From the NCBI GenBank assembly GCA_964558415.1, contig CAZLDI010000002.1:62001-126000 (forward strand): 64,000 nucleotides of DNA, given 5' to 3'. Of the stretch, positions 40,818 through 48,424 are shown piece by piece (the stretch's first letter is position 1; each line of letters begins with the position of its first letter). The DNA comes from CAZLDI01 sp964558415 (GTDB lineage: Bacteria; Chloroflexota; Dehalococcoidia; SM23-28-2; RBG-16-64-32). Made by a program: the position numbers and the translations under genes. Below the pieces are notes generated by a model, which saw nothing but the letters and a program-made list of their open reading frames with translations, was not told the origin of the DNA and did not search any database.

Positions 40818-40904
40818 TGGTGCCGAGGAGGGGATTTGAACCCCTACGCCCTTTCGAGCACCGCCCCCTCAAGACGGCGTGTCTACCTATTCCACCACCT
40901 CGGC
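40818..40904 (-). tRNA. tRNA-Leu(GAG)
   Basis: An 87-base class II tRNA with CCA encoded. Acceptor GCCGAGG/CCTCGGC, anticodon stem CCGTC/GGCGG with loop TTGAGGG (anticodon GAG), long variable arm and T arm AGGGG-TTCAAAT-CCCCT. It lies 11 bases upstream of tRNA-Cys, likely co-transcribed. Confidence 0.95.
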
Positions 40905-40969
40905 AGCATGATTTATCTTACCGATTCGGCGCGAGGCGCGGCAAGGAACGCGGTGGCGAAAATCGGCGG

Positions 40970-41740
40970 TTACGCACCCACGTCTATCACGTCGAAGGGC
41001 GGCTCGAAATCCGCGTCAGTGACGTCGCGCGAGACCTCCGTCGCCTCGATAGAAGACTCGGCGCCGGCCGCGCTGAAGCTGCCCCGTAGCAACAAACCGT
41101 CGCTGGCGAAGCACCAGGTCGCTTCACCGGCGCCCTGGCCGGCGAGGAACGAGCCGCTGGTGCTGAAGCATGAAGCGTCTTCGCCCGCGATCTCCTCGTC
41201 AAAGGTGTCGAGTCCCGCGACGTTCGCGGCCGCGTCCACGATCGCGTTGGCGTCGAACAGCCCGGTAAGCAGACCGGCGAAGCTTCCCGTGGCCTCGGTT
41301 TCGATGCACTGGTTGGCCGAGCAGAGGTACGAAGTGTCCCGCGTCGTGATGATCGTCGTCACGTTGCCGTCGCCGTCAACGGTGTCGATTCGCGAGTTCG
41401 GCGACTTGGAGTATATCGTCATCGTCGTGGTGGTTCCGCCGCTCGTGCTCTCGTAGGTCACCTTGGCTGCGATCTGACCGTACTCCTCCGCTAGCCCTCG
41501 GAAGACGCTCGTGGCGTCCTCAGTCTCGTCGGGCGTTGCGGTCGCTTCGTCTCCGTCGTCACCGCCATCCACGGAAGCCGACGCCGTCGCGTCGTCGCCG
41601 TTCGCGCCGTCTCCGCTGTCGTCATCGTCGCTTCCACCGCAAGCCGCAGCGGTAAGCGCCAGGGCAGTGAGGGCGGCGATGAGCAGCATGAGGAGCCGGC
41701 TTCGGCTCAGCGAGCTTGAGTGGTTGTTACCTGACGCCAA
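40970..41740 (-). CDS. secreted lipoprotein, Asp/Thr-rich linker
   Basis: A 256-residue predicted lipoprotein. The N-terminus has SRSRLLMLLIAALTALALTAAAC with lipobox AAAC, followed by an acidic linker (GGSDDDDSGDG ... DGGDDGDEATATPDETED) and a compact domain of about 170 residues with four Cys (SYLCSANQCIE, DASCFSTSG, ATWCFASDG), which could form two disulfides outside the cell. The TTG start at 41738-41740 is fixed by a GGGAGGT site at 6-7 bases. No characterised family recognised; similar proteins are common in this group of organisms. Confidence 0.8.
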   Translation of the reverse strand: MASGNNHSSSLSRSRLLMLLIAALTALALTAAACGGSDDDDSGDGANGDDATASASVDGGDDGDEATATPDETEDATSVFRGLAEEYGQIAAKVTYESTSGGTTTTMTIYSKSPNSRIDTVDGDGNVTTIITTRDTSYLCSANQCIETEATGSFAGLLTGLFDANAIVDAAANVAGLDTFDEEIAGEDASCFSTSGSFLAGQGAGEATWCFASDGLLLRGSFSAAGAESSIEATEVSRDVTDADFEPPFDVIDVGA

Positions 41741-41815
41741 TGGTTACCTCCCGTGGACTTGATGGTTGCTATGTTGTCGCCGCTTATCTTGGCGTGATCG
41801 TAGGCGAACGGTCAA

Positions 41816-42859
41816 TCACGCCCGAGCTGCTGGCTGTGGGGCAGGGCGGACGAGGCGCTGTTCGCGGTAGAAGCTGTGCGGATAACCCATCCTCGGTTCG
41901 CTCGCCTGATCGATGCGCTCGACCGTCTCCGCCGGCAGCTCAAGATCAAGGGCCGCGAGGTTGTCCTCCAGCTGCTGCACGCTCTTCGGACCGATGATCG
42001 GGGACACGACGCCGGGGCGCGCCAGGTTCCAGGCCAGACTCAGTGCGATTGCTGAGACGCCGAGTCCGAGCGCTTCGGCGAGCACTACCTCCACGATCTC
42101 GAAGTTGCGGTCCCGCAGGGCGCGGCGCCGCCAGATCTCCTGGAACGGCCCCGACGCGCCGAATCGCGTCCCTTGCTCGGGCTCCGCACCCCGCTGGTAC
42201 TTGCCCGTGAGCATGCCGCCGCCCAGGGGGCTCCAGGGTATGACGCCGAGGCCGAACTTCTGACAGACCGGCAGGATTTCCACTTCGATGTCGCGTGCCA
42301 GGATGCTGTACTGGGGCTGGAGGCTGATGAGCGGCTCCCACCCGCGCGCCTCTATCACGCGCGCCGCCTCCGCTATCTGCGAGGCGTTCCAGTTGGAGAC
42401 GCCGATGTAGCGCACGAACCCGCGGCGGACCAAATCATTTAGCGTGCTGAGCGTCTCCTCCACCGGCACGCCATCGTCGTAGCGGTGCATCTGGTAGAGA
42501 TCGATGTAATCTGTGTCGAGGCGGCGAAGGCTGTCCTCCACCGCCCTCATCAGGTGCTTGCGGCTGGTCCCACCGTCGAAGGGGCCGGGTCCCAGCGGAG
42601 CGGCGGCCTTCGTAGCCACCACCACGCTGTCGCGTCGGCTCTTGATGGCTTTTCCAACGATCGTCTCCGACAGCGTGCCGGAGTATACGTTTGCCGTGTC
42701 GATGAAGTTGTGGCCGGCGTTGAGATACGCGTTGATGATCGAGATCGAAATGCTTTCGTCGCAGCCGAAGCTCTCGTTCCCGAAGTTCATCGCCCCCAGA
42801 CAGAGGGGAGAGACCTTGAGTCCGGAGCGGCCGAGCGTTCGAAGTTCACGGGTGGGCAT
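41816..42859 (-). CDS. aldo/keto reductase
   Basis: A 347-residue NADPH-dependent aldo/keto reductase. Catalytic tetrad visible: Asp and Tyr in FIDTANVYSGTLSE, Lys in VVATKAAAP and His in LYQMHRYD. The cofactor end has SPIIGPKSVQQLEDN. It reduces aldehydes or ketones in the cytoplasm; the branch resembles bacterial AKRs of the YajO/tas type. ATG with GGAGGT site. Last in the group DUF7064-like, phosphotransferase, DUF6285, AKR. Confidence 0.92.
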   Translation of the reverse strand: MPTRELRTLGRSGLKVSPLCLGAMNFGNESFGCDESISISIINAYLNAGHNFIDTANVYSGTLSETIVGKAIKSRRDSVVVATKAAAPLGPGPFDGGTSRKHLMRAVEDSLRRLDTDYIDLYQMHRYDDGVPVEETLSTLNDLVRRGFVRYIGVSNWNASQIAEAARVIEARGWEPLISLQPQYSILARDIEVEILPVCQKFGLGVIPWSPLGGGMLTGKYQRGAEPEQGTRFGASGPFQEIWRRRALRDRNFEIVEVVLAEALGLGVSAIALSLAWNLARPGVVSPIIGPKSVQQLEDNLAALDLELPAETVERIDQASEPRMGYPHSFYREQRLVRPAPQPAARA

Positions 42860-42931
42860 GGGTGGACCTCCTTGGGGGTCTGCTTGGTTAGAGTTCGCAG
42901 TATATCAGTCCGGCGTTGAGCGCATTCGCGG

Positions 42932-43318
42932 TCACGTAAGCCAACCGGGGTTCGTGACCCGCAGCTTATCTGCGACCGTCCGCCGTACATGTCCGAAGAT
43001 TGCGTCGTAGGGAGCGCCCGAGTCAGCGTTGCCGCTGCGGATGAGTGCGCACAACGCTGCGTTGCGCGCAAGGAGCGCCTCGCGGAGCTCAACGCGCGTC
43101 TGTGGAGTCTCTCCGACGCCAAGAATGGCGTCCAGCCCGTCCCACTCGGTGGCCAGCTGCTCGTCCTCGAACTCCAGCTCCCGGCGAATGATGCGGATGG
43201 CGTTGGCGGACACGCGGGCGTGGAAGCCGCGCGATCCAGGGACGTTCGGCACAATCTCCTCATCGAGAAACCGCTCGATCGCCGCCAGCAGTTCGTCGTA
43301 CCTCGGACGGTCCTGCAT
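42932..43318 (-). CDS. DUF6285 family protein
   Basis: A 128-residue helical protein: RPRYDELLAAIERFLDEEIVPNVPG then FHARVSANAIRIIRRELEFED. This matches DUF6285, usually encoded beside ACAD10/11-like phosphotransferases and acyl-CoA dehydrogenases. The ATG (43316-43318) shares one base with the phosphotransferase TGA; a GTG one codon upstream would overlap by four. Either way it is translationally coupled. Probable accessory subunit of the phosphotransferase; unproven. Confidence 0.8.
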   Translation of the reverse strand: MQDRPRYDELLAAIERFLDEEIVPNVPGSRGFHARVSANAIRIIRRELEFEDEQLATEWDGLDAILGVGETPQTRVELREALLARNAALCALIRSGNADSGAPYDAIFGHVRRTVADKLRVTNPGWLT

Positions 43319-44337
43319 CACGCCTGCTCCATCAGGTTAAGGAGTTCCCATTCCGTCTCCGCCGTCCGCCGGCCTATCGAAGCTAGCTCGACGCTCTTGC
43401 TCAGGCCCTGGAGGAACGTCTGGGCCTGGCTGATGCAGATGACGCCCCAGCGCAGGTTACCGAACAGCTCCCAGAAGCGTACGGCCGTTGGGTCTACCGT
43501 GCGCCCGCCCGCTTCCTCGTAGGCCGCAAACAGCTCCTCGCGCGTGCCGATTCCGCCTGCGGGCTTTGCGTCGCTGCCGAAGCGCCAGGAGCGCACGCAG
43601 AACCAGCCCATATCCTCCATCGGATCGCCGATGTGCGCGAGCTCCCAGTCCAGGATGGCGCGGACGCCGTCGGACCCGAAGATGACGTTGCCGATGCGAT
43701 AGTCCCCGTGGACCAGCGTCTGTTCGCGCTCCGGCGGCAGGTTGCGCCTCAGCCAGCGGAAGGCCAGCTCGAATGCCGCGTGCGGTTCCGGCGTGATCAT
43801 GCGATAGGTCTGTTCGAAGCGGTCCACCTCTGTTTCGGCGGCGGACTTGCCGGGCGCAGGCGCGGTTAGTACATCAAGGCCGTGCTTGGCGACCGGCACG
43901 GCGTGAATGTTCGCCAGGATCGCGCCGAGCTGGCCGGTCATGACCTTCCGTGCCGTCTCGTATTCATCGTCGCGAATAAGCTTGCGGGCGATCGTCTCGC
44001 CTTCCACTCGTTCCATAATGAAGGACGGCGCGCCGAGTGAGTCATCCCCAACAACGTGTACCTTCGGCACGGCGACGCCTTCCTCGCCGGCCGCCTTCAG
44101 GACCTGGAACTCCGTCTCTCGCGACATAAGCCCCTGCTGGCGGCGCGGGTCCATGCGCAGGATGAGCGCCAGCGTCTCAGTGCGTCCGTTCGCGTGCTCG
44201 ATCGTCGCGTCGAAAGACCAGGTCTGGCGAGAGGCGCCGCCGGTCAGCAGCTTCAGATCGCGTATTTCGACAGCGCGCGCGTTGTGATGACGGGTGAGAA
44301 ATGCGGCGAGGCGCTCGCCAAGATCTTCGGGGGTCAT
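43318..44337 (-). CDS. phosphotransferase family protein (APH/ACAD10-like kinase)
   Basis: A 339-residue APH-fold kinase of the ACAD10/11-like group. Catalytic and metal-binding motifs are intact: LVHGDYRIGNVIF and AILDWELAHIGDPMEDMGWF; SFIMERVEGETIARKL is the hinge. In this group the kinase is thought to phosphorylate hydroxy-acyl-CoA or similar hydroxylated substrates before elimination, rather than antibiotics. Coupled to DUF6285 and 34 bases from the DUF7064-like gene. Confidence 0.88.
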   Translation of the reverse strand: MTPEDLGERLAAFLTRHHNARAVEIRDLKLLTGGASRQTWSFDATIEHANGRTETLALILRMDPRRQQGLMSRETEFQVLKAAGEEGVAVPKVHVVGDDSLGAPSFIMERVEGETIARKLIRDDEYETARKVMTGQLGAILANIHAVPVAKHGLDVLTAPAPGKSAAETEVDRFEQTYRMITPEPHAAFELAFRWLRRNLPPEREQTLVHGDYRIGNVIFGSDGVRAILDWELAHIGDPMEDMGWFCVRSWRFGSDAKPAGGIGTREELFAAYEEAGGRTVDPTAVRFWELFGNLRWGVICISQAQTFLQGLSKSVELASIGRRTAETEWELLNLMEQA

Positions 44338-44371
44338 CCGGACGTGTCAGAGGCGCGTGGGCACGCCGCCT

Positions 44372-45346
44372 CTAGGCGATCTGGTCCAGGTATTCCGAGA
44401 TGCCCAAACCCGTATGCCCCAGACAGCGGTACTCCGTCATCCCTTCGCCGATGTGCGTGACCTGACCGTCGCGGCGGTTGCGTAAAGGTATGAAGCCCCT
44501 AACCGTTCCGGCAACAGTGACAGTGTCGCCGTCTTCTAGGACGAGCGTCGCCTTCATGCCGCGATGGTACGGAGCCGGGTCGTACGCGGAGTCGATGTCG
44601 ACGCTGGTGACGCGACTGACACGGCCGTCTCGGATGACTACGCCTCCCTGCGTGCGCTCTTCCGGCGTACGGCGGATCTCCGAGACCATGATGTTCAGCT
44701 CCGGGCCAAAGGAACAGGTGAGCCAGCGATAGGAGTGGATGTTCTGCCAGTAGCGCGGCCCCCAGGAGTGGTCACGCAGGCCGTAGGCGTCGATCTCGTG
44801 CTTTTCGCCGTCAATGGACACCGTGCCCGTAATCTTCATGTGCTGCTCGTAGTGGGCGCGCGCGAACTCCTTCTCCGGGTCTTCGATCACCCGGTCTGCC
44901 CCCGACGAGCCGTAGACCGGCCCGACACCCTCGTGAGTGAGGTCGATAGAAACCTTCTTGTGCGGGTTCTCGCGGAACGCCTGGCCCGGGTCGGACATCT
45001 GCTCCGGCTTCGTCAAGAAGACAGCGGAGCCCTCATAGGTCGTGCGCAGGCGGACGAGCGGCTCAATCGTCTCGAAGCGCATCCCGCCAGCATCGAAGGC
45101 GTCGTTATGCGTGATCTCCGGGCGCTTGTAGTTGAACAGCACCTCGCCGCTCGGGAGGTAAAGGCAGAGGGTGACCTCCGCGTAGCGCTCGTTGGCGCGG
45201 TTGCCGCAGCGAAGGAAGCCGCCGAGTCCCTTCGCATTGTCGAAGAAGTTGAAGTACATGCTGTCGTTGAAGTTCTTCTCGGTACCGAGCGGGTGAGTGT
45301 AGTCGTCCTGGGGCTTGATGTCGCCGTAAACCGGGGCTTGTACCAT
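44372..45346 (-). CDS. DUF7064/DUF7065-like protein
   Basis: A 324-residue beta-rich protein without signal peptide: DYTHPLGTEKNFNDSMYFNFFD, GGFLRCGNRANERYAEVTLCLYLPSG, and EIDAYGLRDHSWGPRYWQN, the last with a conserved-looking His/Trp pair. It resembles the lipocalin-like AttH/DUF7064-7065 proteins found with lipid- or steroid-degradation genes. ATG 45346 follows AAGGAGG at 7 bases; the longer open frame runs into the hairpin region and is rejected. Neighbouring kinase and DUF6285 genes suggest shared catabolism of a hydrophobic compound. Confidence 0.7.
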   Translation of the reverse strand: MVQAPVYGDIKPQDDYTHPLGTEKNFNDSMYFNFFDNAKGLGGFLRCGNRANERYAEVTLCLYLPSGEVLFNYKRPEITHNDAFDAGGMRFETIEPLVRLRTTYEGSAVFLTKPEQMSDPGQAFRENPHKKVSIDLTHEGVGPVYGSSGADRVIEDPEKEFARAHYEQHMKITGTVSIDGEKHEIDAYGLRDHSWGPRYWQNIHSYRWLTCSFGPELNIMVSEIRRTPEERTQGGVVIRDGRVSRVTSVDIDSAYDPAPYHRGMKATLVLEDGDTVTVAGTVRGFIPLRNRRDGQVTHIGEGMTEYRCLGHTGLGISEYLDQIA

Positions 45347-45370
45347 GGGTCGCCTCCTTGTGTGGGATGT

Positions 45371-45415
45371 CCCGCCGCGGCGGGCTGGTGCGTGCATTTT
45401 AGCACGCACCAGCCC
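45371..45415. terminator. tandem hairpins upstream of DUF7064-like gene
   Basis: A perfect 14-bp stem GGGCTGGTGCGTGC (45382-45395) with loop ATTTTA and its complement (45402-45415) abuts a 14-base palindrome CCCGCCGCGGCGGG (45371-45384). They lie 30 bases after the alcohol dehydrogenase stop. No T run follows, so they may be a U-less terminator or an RNA processing/stability element separating the two units. Confidence 0.55.
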
Positions 45416-45444
45416 ACGTTGAGCGCATCGATCAGTCTCGTGTT

Positions 45445-46476
45445 CTAGGAGTTCGGGCGTACCAACACCTTCTGGTCGCTCCCCCGGTCTGCCGTAAGCG
45501 ACTGGAAGGCGTCCGGCAACTCCTCCAGGGAAACCGTGCGCGAGATCAGCGGCGAGACGTCGATGGCGCCGGAAACGATAAGGTCGCGGGCCTCCTCGAA
45601 TTCGGACGCATAACCGAAGGTGCCTGCGATGGATTGCTCCTGAACCAGGAGGTTCAGCAGGTTTACGGAGTAGGGTTGCTCGAACGCGCCGGCGACGACG
45701 ATGCGTCCGCCGCGGTGCGTCGCCGCCAGGCAATCGTCCATCGTCGGCGCTATACCTACGGCTTCGATCGCGAGGTCGCAGCCGAGCCCATTCGTAAGCT
45801 GCCGCACCTGCAACGATGCGGACGCCGCCGGATCGACAGCGTGGGCCGCCCCGAGCGCCAGGGCCAATGCGAGCCGAGAGGATGCGGGCTCCGAGATGAT
45901 TATCAATCCCGCGCCTTTGTGGCGGGCGGCGAGTAGGGTCAGCAGGCCAATCGGCCCGCCACCCGCGATGAAGACCGTCTCGCCTTCCGCCAACCCGCCT
46001 CGATTGATCGCTCGAAGCGCGACGCCGAGCGGCTCCGTGAGCGCCGCGCGCTCAAGCCACGAGGCGTCGGGTAACGCGAGCGCCTGGTCGGCGCGGATGC
46101 AGACGCGCTCTGCGTAGGCGCCCTGGCGGCGATAGCCGGTCCCAAGCTGCTCAGCGCAAAGATTCGCGGACCCAGAAGTGCAGTAGTAGCATGTGCCGCA
46201 GGGGCCGCCCGGGTGGACGACCACCGGGTCCCCGATCTTGAGGCCGTTCACGGAGGAGCCGAGGCTGGAAACGGTGCCCGTGAACTCGTGGCCCATGACC
46301 GGCTGAAAGAGGCCGGCGCTGCGGAGTGACGGCGCCTCGGACGAATACTCGTGGAGGTCAGAGCCACAGACGCCGCAGTGGCTGACCGTGATGACTACCT
46401 CGTCCGGCGCTGCTTCCGGCTCCGGCAGGTCCCGCAGCTCCATGCGGCCGCGCCCGGCGAAGGCTACCGCCTTCAC
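45445..46476 (-). CDS. zinc-dependent dehydrogenase (MDR, polyol type)
   Basis: A 343-residue medium-chain dehydrogenase. Catalytic zinc: CGVCGSDLHEY and GHEFTG; structural zinc loop GPCGTCYYCTSGSANLC with four Cys; cofactor loop VFIAGGGPIGLLTLLAARHKGAG. The pattern resembles 2,3-butanediol, sorbitol and threonine dehydrogenases. GTG start (46474-46476) overlaps the class III aminotransferase stop as GTGA, so an alcohol or amino-alcohol is likely converted by both enzymes in one pathway. Substrate not determinable. Confidence 0.9.
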   Translation of the reverse strand: MKAVAFAGRGRMELRDLPEPEAAPDEVVITVSHCGVCGSDLHEYSSEAPSLRSAGLFQPVMGHEFTGTVSSLGSSVNGLKIGDPVVVHPGGPCGTCYYCTSGSANLCAEQLGTGYRRQGAYAERVCIRADQALALPDASWLERAALTEPLGVALRAINRGGLAEGETVFIAGGGPIGLLTLLAARHKGAGLIIISEPASSRLALALALGAAHAVDPAASASLQVRQLTNGLGCDLAIEAVGIAPTMDDCLAATHRGGRIVVAGAFEQPYSVNLLNLLVQEQSIAGTFGYASEFEEARDLIVSGAIDVSPLISRTVSLEELPDAFQSLTADRGSDQKVLVRPNS

Positions 46477-47819
46477 GCCGGCCGGCGACCGCGGACGGCC
46501 GTGTCGATTGAGTCCTTCAGAACGCCGACGAGCAGTTCGATATCAGCCTCGTCAATGATGAACGGCGGGCCCAGCATTACAACGTCCTGTGCTTCTCCAG
46601 AGCCGCCTGGATAGAAGAACACGCCCTTCTGGAGTCCTATAGCCATCACGCGCCTGACCATCTGCATCGAGGCCGGAAAGCGTTCCAGTGTGCGGCGATC
46701 GCGGACCAACTCAATGCCTAGGAGGAGCCCGAGGCCACGCACTTCCGCCACATGCGGGTGGTCCCCGAGCGTCTCGTCAAGCCGGCGGCGCAGGACGCGC
46801 CCCATCCGCGCCGCGCGAGAGACGAGGTCCTCGCGCTCCATGATCTCCAGCACCTTATCGGCCGCCGCGCATGATGCTGGGTGGCCAGCAAACGTATAGA
46901 ACATGATATCAGCGCCAGATTCGCTCAGGGGGGCGATCACTTCCTCGGTGGCGTAGATGCCGCCCATCGGAGCATAACCTCCGGCGAGTCCTTTGCCACC
47001 AACCAGGATGTCCGGTACGACGCCCCAATGGTCGACGCCAAACTTGCGCCCGGTGCGGCCGAAGCCGGTCATAACCTCATCCGCGATGAGCAGCACTCCG
47101 TACTTGCGGCAAATATCGGCGACGCGCGGCCAGTAGCCCGCCGGCGGAACGAGCGCCCCGCCGGCGGAGCCGACGACGGGCTCTGCGATGAACGCCGCGA
47201 CGCTATCGGGGCCTTCCCTGATGATCAAGTCTTCGAGCGCATCCGCGCACTGTTCCAGGCAGCGGTCTTCGTGCCTGCCGAGCGAGCACATGAGGCAGTA
47301 GTGCGCTGGCGCCTTCGGAAAGTCAAGGAGCATTGGTTCGAAGCCCCTGCGGCGGTTCGCGTGGCCGCCGACAGCTAGCGCGGCCAGCGTGATGCCGTGG
47401 TAAGACATCTCGCGGCCGATGACCTTCCAGCGTTGCGGCCTGCCTGCGGCAACATGGTGGGTTCGGGCAAGGCGGAGCGCGGCTTCAACGGACTCCGACC
47501 CGCCGCTGGTGAATCCGACACGAGTCAACCCGGGTGGCAGCCAGCTGCGGGTCAGGCGATCGACGAGCCTCTGCCTGGATTCGCTCGCGAAGGGAGGAAT
47601 GGCGTAGGTGAGTTGTGTCAGCGCATGAGCCGTCGCCTCGGCGACCTCTTCGCGCCCGTGGCCGATGTTTACGACGATCGCCCCGCCACCTGCGTCCAGA
47701 ATGCGGCGGCCATCCGGCGTTATGAGGTAAGCACCCTCAGCGCGCTGCACCGCAAACGGGACAACGCCGGGATGGGGGACGAACGAAAGCCTGTCTTCGG
47801 CGCCCGCGTCAACCGTCAT
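46473..47819 (-). CDS. class III PLP-dependent aminotransferase
   Basis: A 448-residue class III (ornithine/GABA/omega-type) aminotransferase. FTSGGSESVEAALRLAR binds the phosphate, LLIADEVMTGFGRTG holds the Asp that contacts the pyridine ring, and GGKGLAGGYAPMGG carries the PLP Lys. Acts in the cytoplasm on an amino acid, diamine or aminoketone. ATG start with an extended -10 (TGG-TATGCT) ending 6 bases upstream and no ribosome site, so probably leaderless. Translationally coupled to the dehydrogenase gene. Confidence 0.92.
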   Translation of the reverse strand: MTVDAGAEDRLSFVPHPGVVPFAVQRAEGAYLITPDGRRILDAGGGAIVVNIGHGREEVAEATAHALTQLTYAIPPFASESRQRLVDRLTRSWLPPGLTRVGFTSGGSESVEAALRLARTHHVAAGRPQRWKVIGREMSYHGITLAALAVGGHANRRRGFEPMLLDFPKAPAHYCLMCSLGRHEDRCLEQCADALEDLIIREGPDSVAAFIAEPVVGSAGGALVPPAGYWPRVADICRKYGVLLIADEVMTGFGRTGRKFGVDHWGVVPDILVGGKGLAGGYAPMGGIYATEEVIAPLSESGADIMFYTFAGHPASCAAADKVLEIMEREDLVSRAARMGRVLRRRLDETLGDHPHVAEVRGLGLLLGIELVRDRRTLERFPASMQMVRRVMAIGLQKGVFFYPGGSGEAQDVVMLGPPFIIDEADIELLVGVLKDSIDTAVRGRRPA

Positions 47820-47825
47820 GGCCCA

Positions 47826-47834
47826 AGCATACCA
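47826..47834 (-). promoter_or_regulatory. extended -10 TGGTATGCT, leaderless aminotransferase promoter
   Basis: TGn-TATGCT on the minus strand, 6 bases before the ATG at 47819, in the 48-base gap after the zinc-ribbon CBS gene. Confidence 0.5.
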
Positions 47835-47867
47835 GCGGGCGGCGGGCGCAGCTATGCGCTGATGCAG

Positions 47868-48383
47868 TTAGTTGGCGGCGGGGATGAACCGGCTGATGTG
47901 CCGGAAAACATCCTGAATCGATACGACGAGGGCGTCGGCCTTCGGCGTCACGATAGGTATGTGCCGGAAGCCACCGACCGACATCTTGTGCAGGGCCACG
48001 GCCAGGGTGTCCTCGTCGCGCAGGATGACAGGGTCGGGAGTCATCATGTCGCGCACGGCGACTGCGTTCAGATCCACTTTTTCGCTCGCAGCCTTCATCA
48101 GGATGTCGTGTTCGGTCAGGATGCCGACGATCTTGTCTTCTGACTTGACGAGGACGCATTCGGCGCCTCTACGCTGCATCAGATGGATGGCGTGGTGGAC
48201 GGGGTCCCCCGGGGCGACGGTAGGCGTCTCTTTGACGCTGACGGCGCTCAGCGGGTCTTGTGAAAGGTGCAGCTCGAACTCGCTCTCGCCGTCGGGACTG
48301 TTGAGCAAAGTAAGGTCCTGGCCGCAGCTTTCGCAGGAGTCGGCTCCGGGGATGTTGTCGAAATTGCAGTCAGGGCAAATCAT
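47868..48383 (-). CDS. zinc-ribbon plus CBS-pair protein
   Basis: A 171-residue protein: a CxxC...CxxC zinc ribbon (MICPDCNFDNIPGADSCESCG), a linker, and a CBS pair (about 50-168) with VGILTEHDILMKAA, VRDMMTPDPVILRDEDTLAVALHKM and GGFRHIPIV. CBS pairs bind adenylate nucleotides such as AMP and ATP or S-adenosylmethionine. It lies 41 bases after korB, in the same unit as another CBS protein ahead of korA; an energy-sensing link to the oxidoreductase is inferred. Confidence 0.88.
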   Translation of the reverse strand: MICPDCNFDNIPGADSCESCGQDLTLLNSPDGESEFELHLSQDPLSAVSVKETPTVAPGDPVHHAIHLMQRRGAECVLVKSEDKIVGILTEHDILMKAASEKVDLNAVAVRDMMTPDPVILRDEDTLAVALHKMSVGGFRHIPIVTPKADALVVSIQDVFRHISRFIPAAN

Positions 48384-48424
48384 CGCGGTCCTCTGGTCTG
48401 ACCATAGCTGTTCATCAGGGCGCC

